64,000 nt of DNA from an uncultured Bacilli bacterium (GTDB lineage: Bacteria; Bacillota_I; Bacilli_A; RF39; UBA660): assembly GCA_934140575.1 (NCBI GenBank), contig CAKPBJ010000001.1, positions 124,001-188,000 on the forward strand, written 5' to 3'. Shown here one piece after another: positions 25,201-32,964 of the stretch. Made by a program: the position numbers and the translations under genes. The notes below the pieces were generated by a model that was not told where the DNA came from, ran no database searches, and worked only from the letters and a program-made list of their open reading frames with translations. The first letter of the stretch is position 1. The number at the start of each line of letters is the position of its first letter.

Positions 25201-25376
25201 ACATGATGAATTCCGGGTTTTGCATTAGCATAAATTGGTCCATCATAGAAGACAAAGTTTTTTCTACCTTCTCTATTATCTATACTTTTTTCAAATATAT
25301 TTTCTTTTTTCCAATACTCTGTATATTTTTTTTCTACTTCACTTGTTTTTCCTTTTTCTAATTCTTTAAACTTCAT
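22278..25376 (-). CDS. ileS: Isoleucyl-tRNA synthetase, type 2
   Basis: The 1032-residue class I synthetase charges tRNA-Ile. The HIGH-type site is GIHHVFAKT near residue 55, the editing domain has TTTPWTLMANLA, and the KMSKS loop is GKKMSKSVGN near residue 600. The length, the KKLG[FI] segment after GLPIEVNVE, and the C-terminal extension place it with the long, eukaryote-like IleRS2 group rather than the ~920-residue IleRS1 with its C-terminal zinc site. Cys pairs (CPRCG, CSCG, CPECHK) are internal. It is preceded by an AAAGGAGTGAT site and lies downstream of an exchanger gene in an Ile T-box operon. Confidence 0.96.
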   Translation of the reverse strand: MKFKELEKGKTSEVEKKYTEYWKKENIFEKSIDNREGRKNFVFYDGPIYANAKPGIHHVFAKTIKDAFCKYKTMNGYRVLRKIGLDTHGLPIEVNVEKKLGFKSKSDIEKFGVENFCKECNKETASNIDEVKKVTDMMGQFIDCEHPYVTCDNEYIESEWWIIKEMDKKGLIYHGNKVLPYCPRCGTELSSNEVAQGYQEDSVNTVIVPFKKKDEDVYFLVWTTTPWTLMANLALCVNPDLTYVKVDSQGYKFIVAESLKDKVVGEEAEVLETYKGTDLVGMEYEQLLPFAKVEGKAFQVLADNYVTAEDGTGIVHIAPAYGEDDNRVCRENGITFINPVGKDGCYTEGPWKGRLVTDKELEIDIIKYLKSEDKLFKKIKLTHDYPHCWRCKQPLIYYAKPAWYVKTTAYKNEIIEANKKVNWYPEFVGTKRFANWLENMVDWGISRNRYWGCPLPIWECSCGHREVIGSLEELQEKVVEDVDVTKVELHRPYVDDLHLDCPECHKQMTRVKDVLDVWFDSGSMPYAQWHYPFENQDKFKDQFPADFIAEGVDQTRGWFYVLLVISTIISGESSFKNVVVNDMMLDEHGKKMSKSVGNIIDPIQIMTEYGADTIRFYMAYVSPVWTPLRFSVNGVKEVYSKYTSTMKNLYSFFEMYANADNIDPREYYIDVEDRELIDKWLISKLNKLVKNVKDAYEEFDLNKVAKLIVPFLNDDFSNWYIRSNRRRFWDSELTESKKAVYLTTYEALVTLCKLCAPLTPYLTEEIYTKLTNEESIHLSNFPVENMDLVNETAEERMDLVRDVCSLGRFAREEVNIKVRQPISKLMLPKGDEIIIGDLLPVIKEELNVKEVEFKEDMTQYLEYIVKPNFKVLGKTLGPKIKELQEAISKLTSNEISEISEKGLTIKLAGEDFELNSENTLISIKQKEGYASTSNNRTIVVLDTELTDDLILEGLAREFVRKVQSLRKDADFVITDHIKVYYNGTDKIERMLTKYKDYVMGEVLGDELIKDIDLKDKYDLNDEEAYIKVERVK

Positions 25377-25390
25377 ATATTATCACTCCT

Positions 25391-26347
25391 TTAAGTTAAA
25401 ATTACATATGTATAATAAACTACAAATATTAGTAAAAATACTAATCCTTCTTTTTTAGAGATTTTATTATCTTTTGCTGAGAATATAAATAGAAGGACTG
25501 CTGATGCTATCATTACTATTAAATCTATGTAACTGAATGCTATTTTTTCTATTCCTCCTAGTATTGCTACTGGAAGTCCTATTACTATACCAATATTGAA
25601 AACATTACTTCCTACTACATTTCCTATTGCTATATCATATTCTCCTTTTCTTGTTGCTGTAATACTTGTCACAAGCTCAGGTAGACTTGTTCCTAATGCA
25701 ATAATTGTTAGGGATATTAATCTTTCGCTTACTCCAATTGCTTTTGCTAAATATGTAGCACTGTCTACTACGGCATTACTTCCAAGTACTATAGCGGCTA
25801 TTCCACCTATTGTCCAAATAAATGATTTTGAAAGTGACATAGCTGGTTTTTCATCTTGATCTACATCAATCTTCTTTCTACTCATACTTATTAAGTAATA
25901 TAAGAATACTGAGAAGAATAATAATAGAACTATTCCATCTCCTCTAGTAAAACAATTTACTACATTATTATCAAATATATGATCTGATAATAGAACTGCA
26001 AACAATGTTGTAATAAGCATTGTTATTGGTAATTCTTTTTTTACTGTATTATTTTTTACATTTAATGAATGAAACATTGCTGATGCTCCAAGAATTAGTA
26101 AAATATTTAATATGTTACTACCTATAACATTACCTAGTACAATATCTCCGCTTCCTGATAGAAGAGATTTTACACTTACTGCAAATTCTGGAGCACTAGT
26201 TCCAAATGCTACTATTGTTAGACCTATTAACATTTTTGATACTTTGAAATTAGAAGCTACGCTGCTTGCTCCATCTACAAAGAAGTCTGCTCCTTTAATT
26301 AATATAATGAACCCCACTATTAATAGAATTACATTTATTGCTAACAT
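25391..26347 (-). CDS. K+-dependent or H+-coupled Na+/Ca2+ exchanger-family protein (YrbG-like)
   Basis: The 318-residue product has about ten helices in two inverted halves, each with the cation-binding alpha-repeat of the CaCA family: TIVAFGTSAPEFAVS with GNVIGSNILNI in the first half and TIIALGTSLPELVTS with GNVVGSNVFNI in the second. The acidic residues of both repeats are intact, so ion binding is likely. The start has a GGAGG site. It is the first gene after an Ile-type T-box and 14 nt before ileS, so its expression is tied to tRNA-Ile charging. Confidence 0.93.
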   Translation of the reverse strand: MLAINVILLIVGFIILIKGADFFVDGASSVASNFKVSKMLIGLTIVAFGTSAPEFAVSVKSLLSGSGDIVLGNVIGSNILNILLILGASAMFHSLNVKNNTVKKELPITMLITTLFAVLLSDHIFDNNVVNCFTRGDGIVLLLFFSVFLYYLISMSRKKIDVDQDEKPAMSLSKSFIWTIGGIAAIVLGSNAVVDSATYLAKAIGVSERLISLTIIALGTSLPELVTSITATRKGEYDIAIGNVVGSNVFNIGIVIGLPVAILGGIEKIAFSYIDLIVMIASAVLLFIFSAKDNKISKKEGLVFLLIFVVYYTYVILT

Positions 26348-26383
26348 ATATCCTCCATTCTTTTTCTTATGAATAAAAATAAA

Positions 26384-26599
26384 AAACTATTCATCCAATA
26401 AGGACGAATAGTTTCGTGGTACCACCTTAATTTAGTTAATTATTATTAACTTTCTCTATAATTATAACGCATTACCGTATTTATCTTATCCATAAATCAC
26501 AACTTGAAAGTGATCTAAACATTTCTTCATAATCTATTTTCACCAACCATAGACTCTCTATATAATCCAAAACATTCCGTCTTTCGCACTTGTTTTACA
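26384..26599 (-). promoter_or_regulatory. T-box riboswitch, isoleucine-type, before the exchanger-ileS operon
   Basis: The core AAGGTGGTACCACG is at 26415-26428, followed by a 13-bp terminator (26384-26396 with 26402-26414, one G-U) and U-run. Stem I has AGAGAG, GGTTGGTG and the TCTAT/ATAGA stem. The specifier triplet is ATC (Ile), followed by A and CTTTC that pairs with an upstream GAAAG. This fits ileS in the operon. Confidence 0.94.
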
Positions 26600-26605
26600 A
26601 GGTTT

Positions 26606-26634
26606 AATATATCATAGTTTTTTATTCATTACAA
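26606..26634 (-). promoter_or_regulatory. Promoter of the Ile T-box operon
   Basis: The minus strand reads TTGTAA (26629-26634), 17 nt, TATATT (26606-26611), with a TG before the -10. The predicted start is about 26599. Confidence 0.75.
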
Positions 26635-26647
26635 GATTTTTTATTTA

Positions 26648-28042
26648 TTATCCTGCATAATTATAAACCCATAGGTCTGTATCTCTTAAGGCTGTTTTTG
26701 ACTGAGCAAATACTGAAAGATTAACTCCATTACAAGTAAGGTTTACTGCTGGAGCTTCTACTGCAGTTAATGCATCTTGTCCATCTGTTGCTGTTCCAAC
26801 TGCCCAAGTACATGTGTAAGTTTTGCCATCTGATGATTCATAGGTTGCTGTTAAGTCATAATTTAGTGTTATTGTTTCTTTCATGTCACTTAATGTTCCG
26901 ACATATTTTCCATATTTCATTGTATATTCGCCAAGAGTGAAACCTGCATTTTTCTTTCTTTCTTCAGCTTCAAGTTTTTCTTGTTCTTCTTTTTCTTTTG
27001 CGAGTTTTTCTTGTTCTTTTTGTTTATCTGTAAAATACTTTATTGCCTTATCCTCTACTGTTGATGTTGTTAAATTATTACTTTTTAATAAACTTTTTTT
27101 AGTTATTTTATTGTTTTCTAACTCTTCTATATCTAAATCATCATCCAATTCATAATCAATGGCATCATCTAAAATATTACTATTATCATATTTAGTTGTT
27201 ACTACATAATAGTTTTCTTCAAATTCTTCTTTTGACATTATTTTTTTTGTATCACTAATTACAGTATATTGATTATTATATTCTGTATAGTAATATGTAT
27301 TTTTATCTTCTTTAGAATAGGCATATCCAATTGATGAAGATGATGTTACTTGATAAGAATCTTCATATGTTACGCTTGATGAAACATCAAAATTTAAAAT
27401 ATATTTTTTATTTGAATCTTCTGCGTATGCTACAAGGTCTTGTTTGTTATCAGAATCAATATCAATGCTTATTACTTTAACACTTCCTGCATCTATATCA
27501 TTCTTTGCAAGTGCTTTGTCAAACTTGTCACCTAAAGTTTTATTATCTAATTCTTTCGCAATAGTTTTATAATATTCACTTCTTTTAGGTTCATCTTTTT
27601 TATTATTTTTATTTAAGAAAAGGAATACTGCGACTGCTATTAATATAATTAATATGACTGATAATGCTGAAATAATTATTATTTTCTTTTTATTGCTTTT
27701 ATTTTTGTTTTTGTCTTGCTTATTATCAGATTCTTCTTTTTCGTCATCATCATTATTTTTTTCTTTTTTATGATTTTTATGACTCTTTTTATGTTTTATT
27801 TTATTAGATTTTTTGTTAGAGTTTGATCTATTATCGCCTTCATTTATTTCATCATCTTCATATTCGTTTTCGTCGTCATCTTCTTCAGTTTCTATATCTT
27901 CATCTATTTCATCATCTTCATTATATTCTTCATCTAACTCTTCTTCTATTCTTGTTAAATCTTCTATTTTTTTAGTGGGTTCGTAGTCTTCATCTAATTC
28001 TATATCATCTATTGTTTTTAATTCTTTTGTTTCTTCTTCCAT
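26648..28042 (-). CDS. Single-pass membrane protein with acidic/basic cytoplasmic N-terminus
   Basis: The 464-residue product has an extremely acidic N-terminus (residues 1-70, Glu/Asp runs), a Lys/His/Asn-rich stretch to residue 122, one membrane helix (about 123-147) and an outside part of about 315 residues. The outside part has a charged coiled coil (QEKLAKEKEEQEKLEAEE) and a C-terminal beta domain with two cysteines (YTCTWAVG, LTCNG), ending in LWVYNYAG. I do not recognise the family. The start has an AGGAGG site. It lies directly downstream of divIVA and sepF, so a cell-envelope or division role is possible but unproven. Confidence 0.75.
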   Translation of the reverse strand: MEEETKELKTIDDIELDEDYEPTKKIEDLTRIEEELDEEYNEDDEIDEDIETEEDDDENEYEDDEINEGDNRSNSNKKSNKIKHKKSHKNHKKEKNNDDDEKEESDNKQDKNKNKSNKKKIIIISALSVILIILIAVAVFLFLNKNNKKDEPKRSEYYKTIAKELDNKTLGDKFDKALAKNDIDAGSVKVISIDIDSDNKQDLVAYAEDSNKKYILNFDVSSSVTYEDSYQVTSSSSIGYAYSKEDKNTYYYTEYNNQYTVISDTKKIMSKEEFEENYYVVTTKYDNSNILDDAIDYELDDDLDIEELENNKITKKSLLKSNNLTTSTVEDKAIKYFTDKQKEQEKLAKEKEEQEKLEAEERKKNAGFTLGEYTMKYGKYVGTLSDMKETITLNYDLTATYESSDGKTYTCTWAVGTATDGQDALTAVEAPAVNLTCNGVNLSVFAQSKTALRDTDLWVYNYAG

Positions 28043-28074
28043 ATATCCTCCTAAAATAAAAAGTAGACAGTTGT

Positions 28075-28509
28075 CTACTCTTCAAGTTCCAATATTTCTA
28101 TTTCATCCACAACTGCTTGCTGCTGTTCCATTAATATTTTTAATTTTCTTTTAAAGATTTTCATATTTCTTTGTAAGGTGTAAGAATTATTTTCAATTTT
28201 TTCTGCTTTTATAAGTGCTTCGTTTACTATTCTGCTAGCGTTATGTTTAGCATTATCTATTATCATATTGCTTTCTTCTCGAGCCATTTTTTTGATATTA
28301 TCGCTTGTTTCTTCTGCTTTTATAATCGCTTTATTTAAAGTAGATTCTAATTCTTTATAATGCTCTAACTCTTTTTTTAGTTTTTCTATTTCATCTCTTT
28401 GAGATTTTACTCTTGTAATTATTCCTTCTGTTTCACTTATTACATCACTTACAAACTGATTTACTTCACTACGATTATATCCATTAGTTTCATAACTAAA
28501 TTTTTCCAT
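28075..28509 (-). CDS. divIVA: DivIVA/GpsB-family coiled-coil protein
   Basis: The 144-residue product has the DivIVA N-terminal membrane-binding motif (FSYETNGYNRSEVNQFV, with the conserved GYNR-x-V segment) and then a long coiled coil with ARE and AKHNAS segments. DivIVA marks poles and division sites by binding curved membrane. It sits 28 nt after sepF, as in many Bacillota where these belong to the ylm division cluster, although the other ylm genes are not visible here. It is a little shorter than Bacillus DivIVA. Confidence 0.9.
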   Translation of the reverse strand: MEKFSYETNGYNRSEVNQFVSDVISETEGIITRVKSQRDEIEKLKKELEHYKELESTLNKAIIKAEETSDNIKKMAREESNMIIDNAKHNASRIVNEALIKAEKIENNSYTLQRNMKIFKRKLKILMEQQQAVVDEIEILELEE

Positions 28510-28537
28510 ATAATCACCTCAGAAATATGTTTAATTT

Positions 28538-28978
28538 TTAAAAGAAGTCTTCTTCGTCATCATGGTTTTGTTCTTTTTTACCTCTTGATGATTTATTTGA
28601 TGAGGCATTTTCTTCACTTATCTTTCCTTCAACATTTACATTGTTTGGAGTACAAAGAAATATTCCTCCACCTAGTTTTTGAATGTCACCTTTTATAGCA
28701 TAGATTGTTCCATATAGGAAGTCTACTATTCTTTTTGCTTGGTCTGGTGTTACTCTTTTTAAATTAACTACTACTGCACATCTATTTTTTAGGTAATCTG
28801 CGATTTGTTGTGATTCAGAATATGCACGAGGTTCTAGTAACATCATTTTTGAACCAGCGACACCATTTTGTTCATGGAATTCTTCTTTTGATGTTGTGTA
28901 GTATTCGTCTTCTCCTGTTAGTGTATCATTATCATCTGCATCTCCACCGAATATTCCCTTTAATTTATCTTTCATCAT
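28538..28978 (-). CDS. sepF: Cell division protein SepF
   Basis: The 146-residue product has an N-terminal amphipathic membrane-binding helix ([10 protein letters not shown]), an acidic linker, and the SepF core: [44 protein letters not shown], and IFLCTPNNV. SepF polymerises and links FtsZ to the membrane at the septum. An acidic tail follows. The ATG at 28978 has a GGAGG site. It lies with divIVA and a 464-residue membrane protein gene downstream. Confidence 0.95.
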   Translation of the reverse strand: MMKDKLKGIFGGDADDNDTLTGEDEYYTTSKEEFHEQNGVAGSKMMLLEPRAYSESQQIADYLKNRCAVVVNLKRVTPDQAKRIVDFLYGTIYAIKGDIQKLGGGIFLCTPNNVNVEGKISEENASSNKSSRGKKEQNHDDEEDFF

Positions 28979-29107
28979 AATAATCCTCCACCTTTTGTAT
29001 CTTTGTTATTTACATATACTTAGTTACTATATATAATTCTAGCATATTATTTAAAAAAGAAAAAGAAGAAATTTGTATTTTCTCCTAATTTTTTTCTGGT
29101 GTATTGA

Positions 29108-30118
29108 TTATTTTTTATATTCATGTTTTGGAAGTGTTAGATAATTTCTATTGCAGACATTTGTAACTATACCGGTGTAATTTTTATTATCTATTCTTAC
29201 ATTGAATACATCATCTTTTTTTAATCCATGTAATGCAGAACCTAATGGAGTAATTCTTTCTATATATAGTCCATCTAATTCTGTGCTTAGAGCTCTATTT
29301 ATAAATTCAATATTATCTATTATAGATATATTTTTTTCTTTATCTTTAAGGGCAATTGATATTTGAGAACCTACTCCTATTGTATCATCTGTTGGGGTGT
29401 TTACTGTTTTATATCTCGTTAAAAGCCACTTTAGTCCATGAATTAATGCATCTACTTTCGGACTTTTTCTTGTTTCATTTTCTTTTATTAAATAACTTAA
29501 TTCTTCAGTTAATAATTTTTCTTGTGATGGTGACATTACCAACCATTCATTTTGATATGTTCCGTCTTCTAATGAATTATGGATTTTTTGTTTTGCACGT
29601 CTACATGCTTTTTTAGCATTAGCTTTTCCTTTTAGCATTTTCATATACTCATCATCTGATGAAACTATTTCTGTTATTGTTGCATATTGTGTACCAAGTG
29701 GAACTCTATATGTTATATCCGTTCCAGTTGTTTTTCCATATAATTCTCTACCTAGAGGCGACGTTGCTGTTATAAATTTTTCTTGTAATCCCATTCCTGT
29801 TACTGTTTCTACTAAAACATATTTTTCTGGTTTTTCTTGATTAAGTGATAACCAAAATTTTGTACCTATTTCAATGTGTGTAATTGTTGGTCGTGAGATA
29901 ATTTGTGAAGTGCTCAAAAGATATTCACTATTGTCTAACTCTTTAAATAGTCTTTTATAATGACAATCTGTCACATCATCAAATATTTTATAACCACAAG
30001 TATCGTCTCTTGTGATACTTCCTCTTTCTGTTTGATATTCCTTAAATTCTTGTCTTGTTTTTTCTGCTGAACTTATTATATTTCTTATACCTAACACTTG
30101 TTCTGGTATTAAATACAT
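29108..30118 (-). CDS. Protein with two GreA/GreB C-terminal-type domains
   Basis: The 336-residue product (ATG 30118 with a GAGGAGGG site) contains two Gre-factor C-terminal domains. The first, about residues 80-155, has IEIGTKFWL, ATSPLGRELYGKTTG and YRVPLG; the second, about 246-330, has VGSQISIAL, ITPLGSALHGLKKDD and VRIDNK. Normal GreA has one such domain after an N-terminal coiled coil that reaches into the RNA polymerase channel; here no full coiled coil with acidic tip is seen, only a short helical region before each domain. It may bind RNA polymerase without stimulating cleavage. A weak hairpin at 29050-29090 may end the gene. Confidence 0.75.
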   Translation of the reverse strand: MYLIPEQVLGIRNIISSAEKTRQEFKEYQTERGSITRDDTCGYKIFDDVTDCHYKRLFKELDNSEYLLSTSQIISRPTITHIEIGTKFWLSLNQEKPEKYVLVETVTGMGLQEKFITATSPLGRELYGKTTGTDITYRVPLGTQYATITEIVSSDDEYMKMLKGKANAKKACRRAKQKIHNSLEDGTYQNEWLVMSPSQEKLLTEELSYLIKENETRKSPKVDALIHGLKWLLTRYKTVNTPTDDTIGVGSQISIALKDKEKNISIIDNIEFINRALSTELDGLYIERITPLGSALHGLKKDDVFNVRIDNKNYTGIVTNVCNRNYLTLPKHEYKK

Positions 30119-30151
30119 ATTCATCCCTCCTCATGGTACTGCTTACTATAA

Positions 30152-30189
30152 TAAAAAAGTATGATAATGTCAATTTTTATCATACTTTT
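30152..30189 (-). terminator. Terminator of queA
   Basis: A perfect 13-bp stem (30155-30167 with 30177-30189, 9-nt loop) with a U-run on the minus strand, starting 18 nt after the queA stop. Confidence 0.88.
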
Positions 30190-30206
30190 CCTTTTTTATG
30201 TTTTTT

Positions 30207-31232
30207 TTACTTTATAAACATTGCATCTCCAAATGAGAAGAATCTATATTTATCTTCTACTGCTATTTTATAAGCATTTAATATATTCTCGCGTCCGGCA
30301 AGCGCACTTACTAACATTACTAGTGTTGATTTTGGTAAATGAAAGTTAGTAATTAATTTATCAATTCCTTTAAATTCATATCCTGGATAAATAAATATAT
30401 TAGTCCAACCATTGCATTCTTTAAATTCATTATATTGTGAAGCAATAGTTTCTAGCGTTCTTGTACTTGTTGTTCCTACAGCAATTATATTATGACCTTC
30501 TTTTTTTGTTTTGTTTAAAAGGTCAGCTACTTCTTTTGTCATAGAATAAAACTCACTATGCATTTCATGTTCTTCTATGTTATCTACACTTACTGGTCTA
30601 AATGTACCTAATCCTACATGAAGTGTTACATAGGCAATATTTATTCCTTTTTCTTCAATTTGTTTTAGTAATTCTTTTGTGAAATGTAGTCCGGCAGTTG
30701 GTGCTGCAGCACTTCCCACTTCTTTTGCATATACGGTTTGATAAAGTGATTGGTCTTCTAAATTTTCATGAATATATGGTGGAAGTGGCATTGTTCCTAA
30801 GTGCTCTAATATTTCCATAAGAATTCCATCATAAATAAGTTCAAAATGTCTTATTCCTTCATCAAAGACTCCACAACATTTTGCTTTCAATTCACCATTT
30901 CCAAATGTTACTACTGTTCCTTCTTTTATTCTTCTCGCAGGTTTAGTTAAACATTCCCATTTATCGCCTTCAATGTTTTTTAAAAGTAATACTTCTATTA
31001 CAGCACCTGTTTCCTCTTTTGTACCAATTAATCTTGCGGGTAAAACTTTTGTATCATTTAATACTAAAGTATCTCCTGGAGTTAAATAATCAATAATATC
31101 ATAAAACTTTTTATGTTCAATTTCTCCAGTTTCTTTATCTAAGACTAATAGTCTAGATTCATCTCTTTTTACTAATGGAGTTTGAGCAATTAACTCTTCT
31201 GGTAAATAATAATCAAAATCTTCTAATTTCAT
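30207..31232 (-). CDS. queA: S-adenosylmethionine:tRNA ribosyltransferase-isomerase
   Basis: QueA transfers the ribosyl part of S-adenosylmethionine to preQ1 at the wobble base of tRNAs, giving epoxyqueuosine. The 341-residue product shows the start [42 protein letters not shown], and the C-terminal GRENILNAY. The ATG at 31232 has a GAGGTGATT site. A terminator hairpin separates it from ruvB, and an extended -10-like TGATAAAAT is at about 31255, so it may have its own promoter. ruvA-ruvB-queA is a common order in Bacillota. Confidence 0.97.
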   Translation of the reverse strand: MKLEDFDYYLPEELIAQTPLVKRDESRLLVLDKETGEIEHKKFYDIIDYLTPGDTLVLNDTKVLPARLIGTKEETGAVIEVLLLKNIEGDKWECLTKPARRIKEGTVVTFGNGELKAKCCGVFDEGIRHFELIYDGILMEILEHLGTMPLPPYIHENLEDQSLYQTVYAKEVGSAAAPTAGLHFTKELLKQIEEKGINIAYVTLHVGLGTFRPVSVDNIEEHEMHSEFYSMTKEVADLLNKTKKEGHNIIAVGTTSTRTLETIASQYNEFKECNGWTNIFIYPGYEFKGIDKLITNFHLPKSTLVMLVSALAGRENILNAYKIAVEDKYRFFSFGDAMFIK

Positions 31233-31269
31233 ATAAATCACCTCAAAATACTAACTTATTTTATCATAA

Positions 31270-31300
31270 AACAAAAAGAAATAAAATAGCTATTTCTTTT
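31270..31300 (-). terminator. Terminator-like hairpin after ruvB
   Basis: A perfect 10-bp stem (31274-31283 with 31291-31300, 7-nt loop) and a short U-run overlap the ruvB stop. The stem is all A-T and so may let some transcripts through to queA. Confidence 0.65.
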
Positions 31301-32288
31301 CAATTCCAAGAACTTCATAAGCTTTGTCTGTTGCGACTCTACCACGAGATGTTCTTTTTAATAAACCGTTTTGTAATAAGAATGGTTCATATACATCTTC
31401 TATTGTTGTGACTTCTTCGCCTATTGAACTACTAATTGCCTCTACTCCAACTGGACCACCATTAAATTTATTTATAATTGCGGATAATAGTTCTCTGTCG
31501 GTATTATCAAGACCCATGTTATCAACTTTTAATCTGTTTAGCGCTTTTTCTGTTACAACTTTTGTTATTTTGCCACTTCCTTCAACCATTGCAAAATCTC
31601 TTACTCTTTTAAATAATCTATTTGCAATTCTTGGTGTTCCTCGACTTCTTTTTGCTAATTCTTTAGCGGCGTCATCATCTATTTCTACATTTAGGACTCT
31701 TGATGTTCTTTTTACTATTTGAGTTAATTCATCAACATTATAGTATTGTAATTTGTCAATTATACCAAATCTGTCTCTTAATGGAGCTGATAAGTCTCCA
31801 GCTCTAGTTGTTGCTCCTACTAATGTAAATGGAGGTAAATCTATTTTTATATTTCTACTGTTTCCTTCACTACCAACAATTATGTCTAGTGAGAAATCTT
31901 CCATAGCAGGATATAATATTTCTTCTATATATCTTGGCATTCTATGTATTTCATCAATAAACAATACATCACCCGGTTCAAGTGATGACAGAATTGCTGC
32001 TAAATCTCCACTTTTTTCAATACTTGGTCCACTGGCTGTTTTTATATTTGTTCCAAGTTCATGTGCAATAATAAATGCAAGTGTAGTTTTTCCAAGTCCC
32101 GGAGGACCATATAATAAAATATGGTCTAGTGCTTCATTTCTCATCTTAGCTGCTTTTACAAAAACTCTAATATTTTCTTTTACATCAGTTTGTCCAATAT
32201 ATTCATCTATTGTTTCAGGTCTAATAGTATTGTCTAGTTCATTATCATTAAATAAATTATAATTTGTTATAACACTTTCATCTTTCAT
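31290..32288 (-). CDS. ruvB: Holliday junction branch migration ATPase RuvB
   Basis: RuvB is the hexameric AAA+ motor that drives branch migration with RuvA. The 332-residue protein has [11 protein letters not shown] near the start, Walker [12 protein letters not shown], Walker [10 protein letters not shown], the sensor TTRAG, and the arginine-finger region LRDRFGI, with a C-terminal winged helix (TSRGRVAT). The start is 3 nt after the ruvA stop with a GAGAGG site. Confidence 0.98.
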   Translation of the reverse strand: MKDESVITNYNLFNDNELDNTIRPETIDEYIGQTDVKENIRVFVKAAKMRNEALDHILLYGPPGLGKTTLAFIIAHELGTNIKTASGPSIEKSGDLAAILSSLEPGDVLFIDEIHRMPRYIEEILYPAMEDFSLDIIVGSEGNSRNIKIDLPPFTLVGATTRAGDLSAPLRDRFGIIDKLQYYNVDELTQIVKRTSRVLNVEIDDDAAKELAKRSRGTPRIANRLFKRVRDFAMVEGSGKITKVVTEKALNRLKVDNMGLDNTDRELLSAIINKFNGGPVGVEAISSSIGEEVTTIEDVYEPFLLQNGLLKRTSRGRVATDKAYEVLGIEKK

Positions 32289-32291
32289 AAA

Positions 32292-32858
32292 CTAACCTCT
32301 CAACAATAATTTTAATGCATCCTTTACTTGACCTTCTATTGGAAGTGATGTATCTACTTTGGCAAGTACTGGAATAATTTCTTTTTCTTTGTATCCAAGA
32401 CCTAATAATACTTCTTTTAATTCGTTTTCTGTTTCAACTTGATCATCACTGATACCAACGCCAATAAACTCTAGTTTTCCTTTTAAGTCTAATACTATTT
32501 GTTTTGCAAGTTTTTCTCCAATTTTAGGGAACTTCTTTAAATATAAAATATTTTCTCTTTCAATTGCATCCATTATTCCATCAAGTGATCCTACGGCAAA
32601 CATTGGAAGTGTCATCTTAGGTCCTAGTCCTTTAACACTGATAAGTTTTAAGAATAATTCCTTTTCTTCTAATGTTTTAAAACCAAATAATAATTGTTCA
32701 TCTTCTTTTACTTGTTGATAAACATATACTCTTAATTCTTTACCTATTTCAAAAGAGTATGGATTAGCTACATAAACTAAGTATCCTACTCCACCAGCTT
32801 CAATTACTATTGCATTATTTTTAATATATGTAACAGTTCCTTTTATATAATCGAACAT
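32292..32858 (-). CDS. ruvA: Holliday junction DNA-binding protein RuvA
   Basis: RuvA binds the four-way junction and loads RuvB. The 188-residue protein has the N-terminal OB fold (GTVTYIKNNAIVIEAGGVGYLV), the helix-hairpin-helix regions (LISVKGLGPKM and FPKIGEKLAKQIVLDLKGK), and the C-terminal domain III that contacts RuvB. The start has a GGAGATGA site. A vegetative promoter is likely just upstream (TTGATT at 32901-32906 with TAATAAT near 32878). Confidence 0.97.
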   Translation of the reverse strand: MFDYIKGTVTYIKNNAIVIEAGGVGYLVYVANPYSFEIGKELRVYVYQQVKEDEQLLFGFKTLEEKELFLKLISVKGLGPKMTLPMFAVGSLDGIMDAIERENILYLKKFPKIGEKLAKQIVLDLKGKLEFIGVGISDDQVETENELKEVLLGLGYKEKEIIPVLAKVDTSLPIEGQVKDALKLLLRG

Positions 32859-32877
32859 TTAAATCATCTCCATAATT

Positions 32878-32906
32878 ATTATTACATAAATAATAAAATT
32901 AATCAA
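32878..32906 (-). promoter_or_regulatory. Probable promoter of the ruvAB genes
   Basis: The minus strand reads TTGATT (32901-32906), then 16-17 nt and TAATAAT ending at 32878. It lies between the acyl-CoA ligase terminator and ruvA. Confidence 0.5.
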
Positions 32907-32932
32907 AGAAAATCGAACAAAATTTTGAATTT

Positions 32933-32964
32933 AAAAACAAAGAGTTTTTATTTACTCTTTGTTT
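32933..32964 (-). terminator. Terminator of the acyl-CoA ligase gene
   Basis: A perfect 11-bp stem (32935-32945 with 32954-32964) has the stop codon in its 8-nt loop and a short U-run on the minus strand. Confidence 0.8.

Noticed and set aside
31324..32262. Two long plus-strand open frames opposite ruvB
   Set aside because: They are antisense shadows of ruvB, whose motifs are complete; the translations have no family features or ribosome sites.
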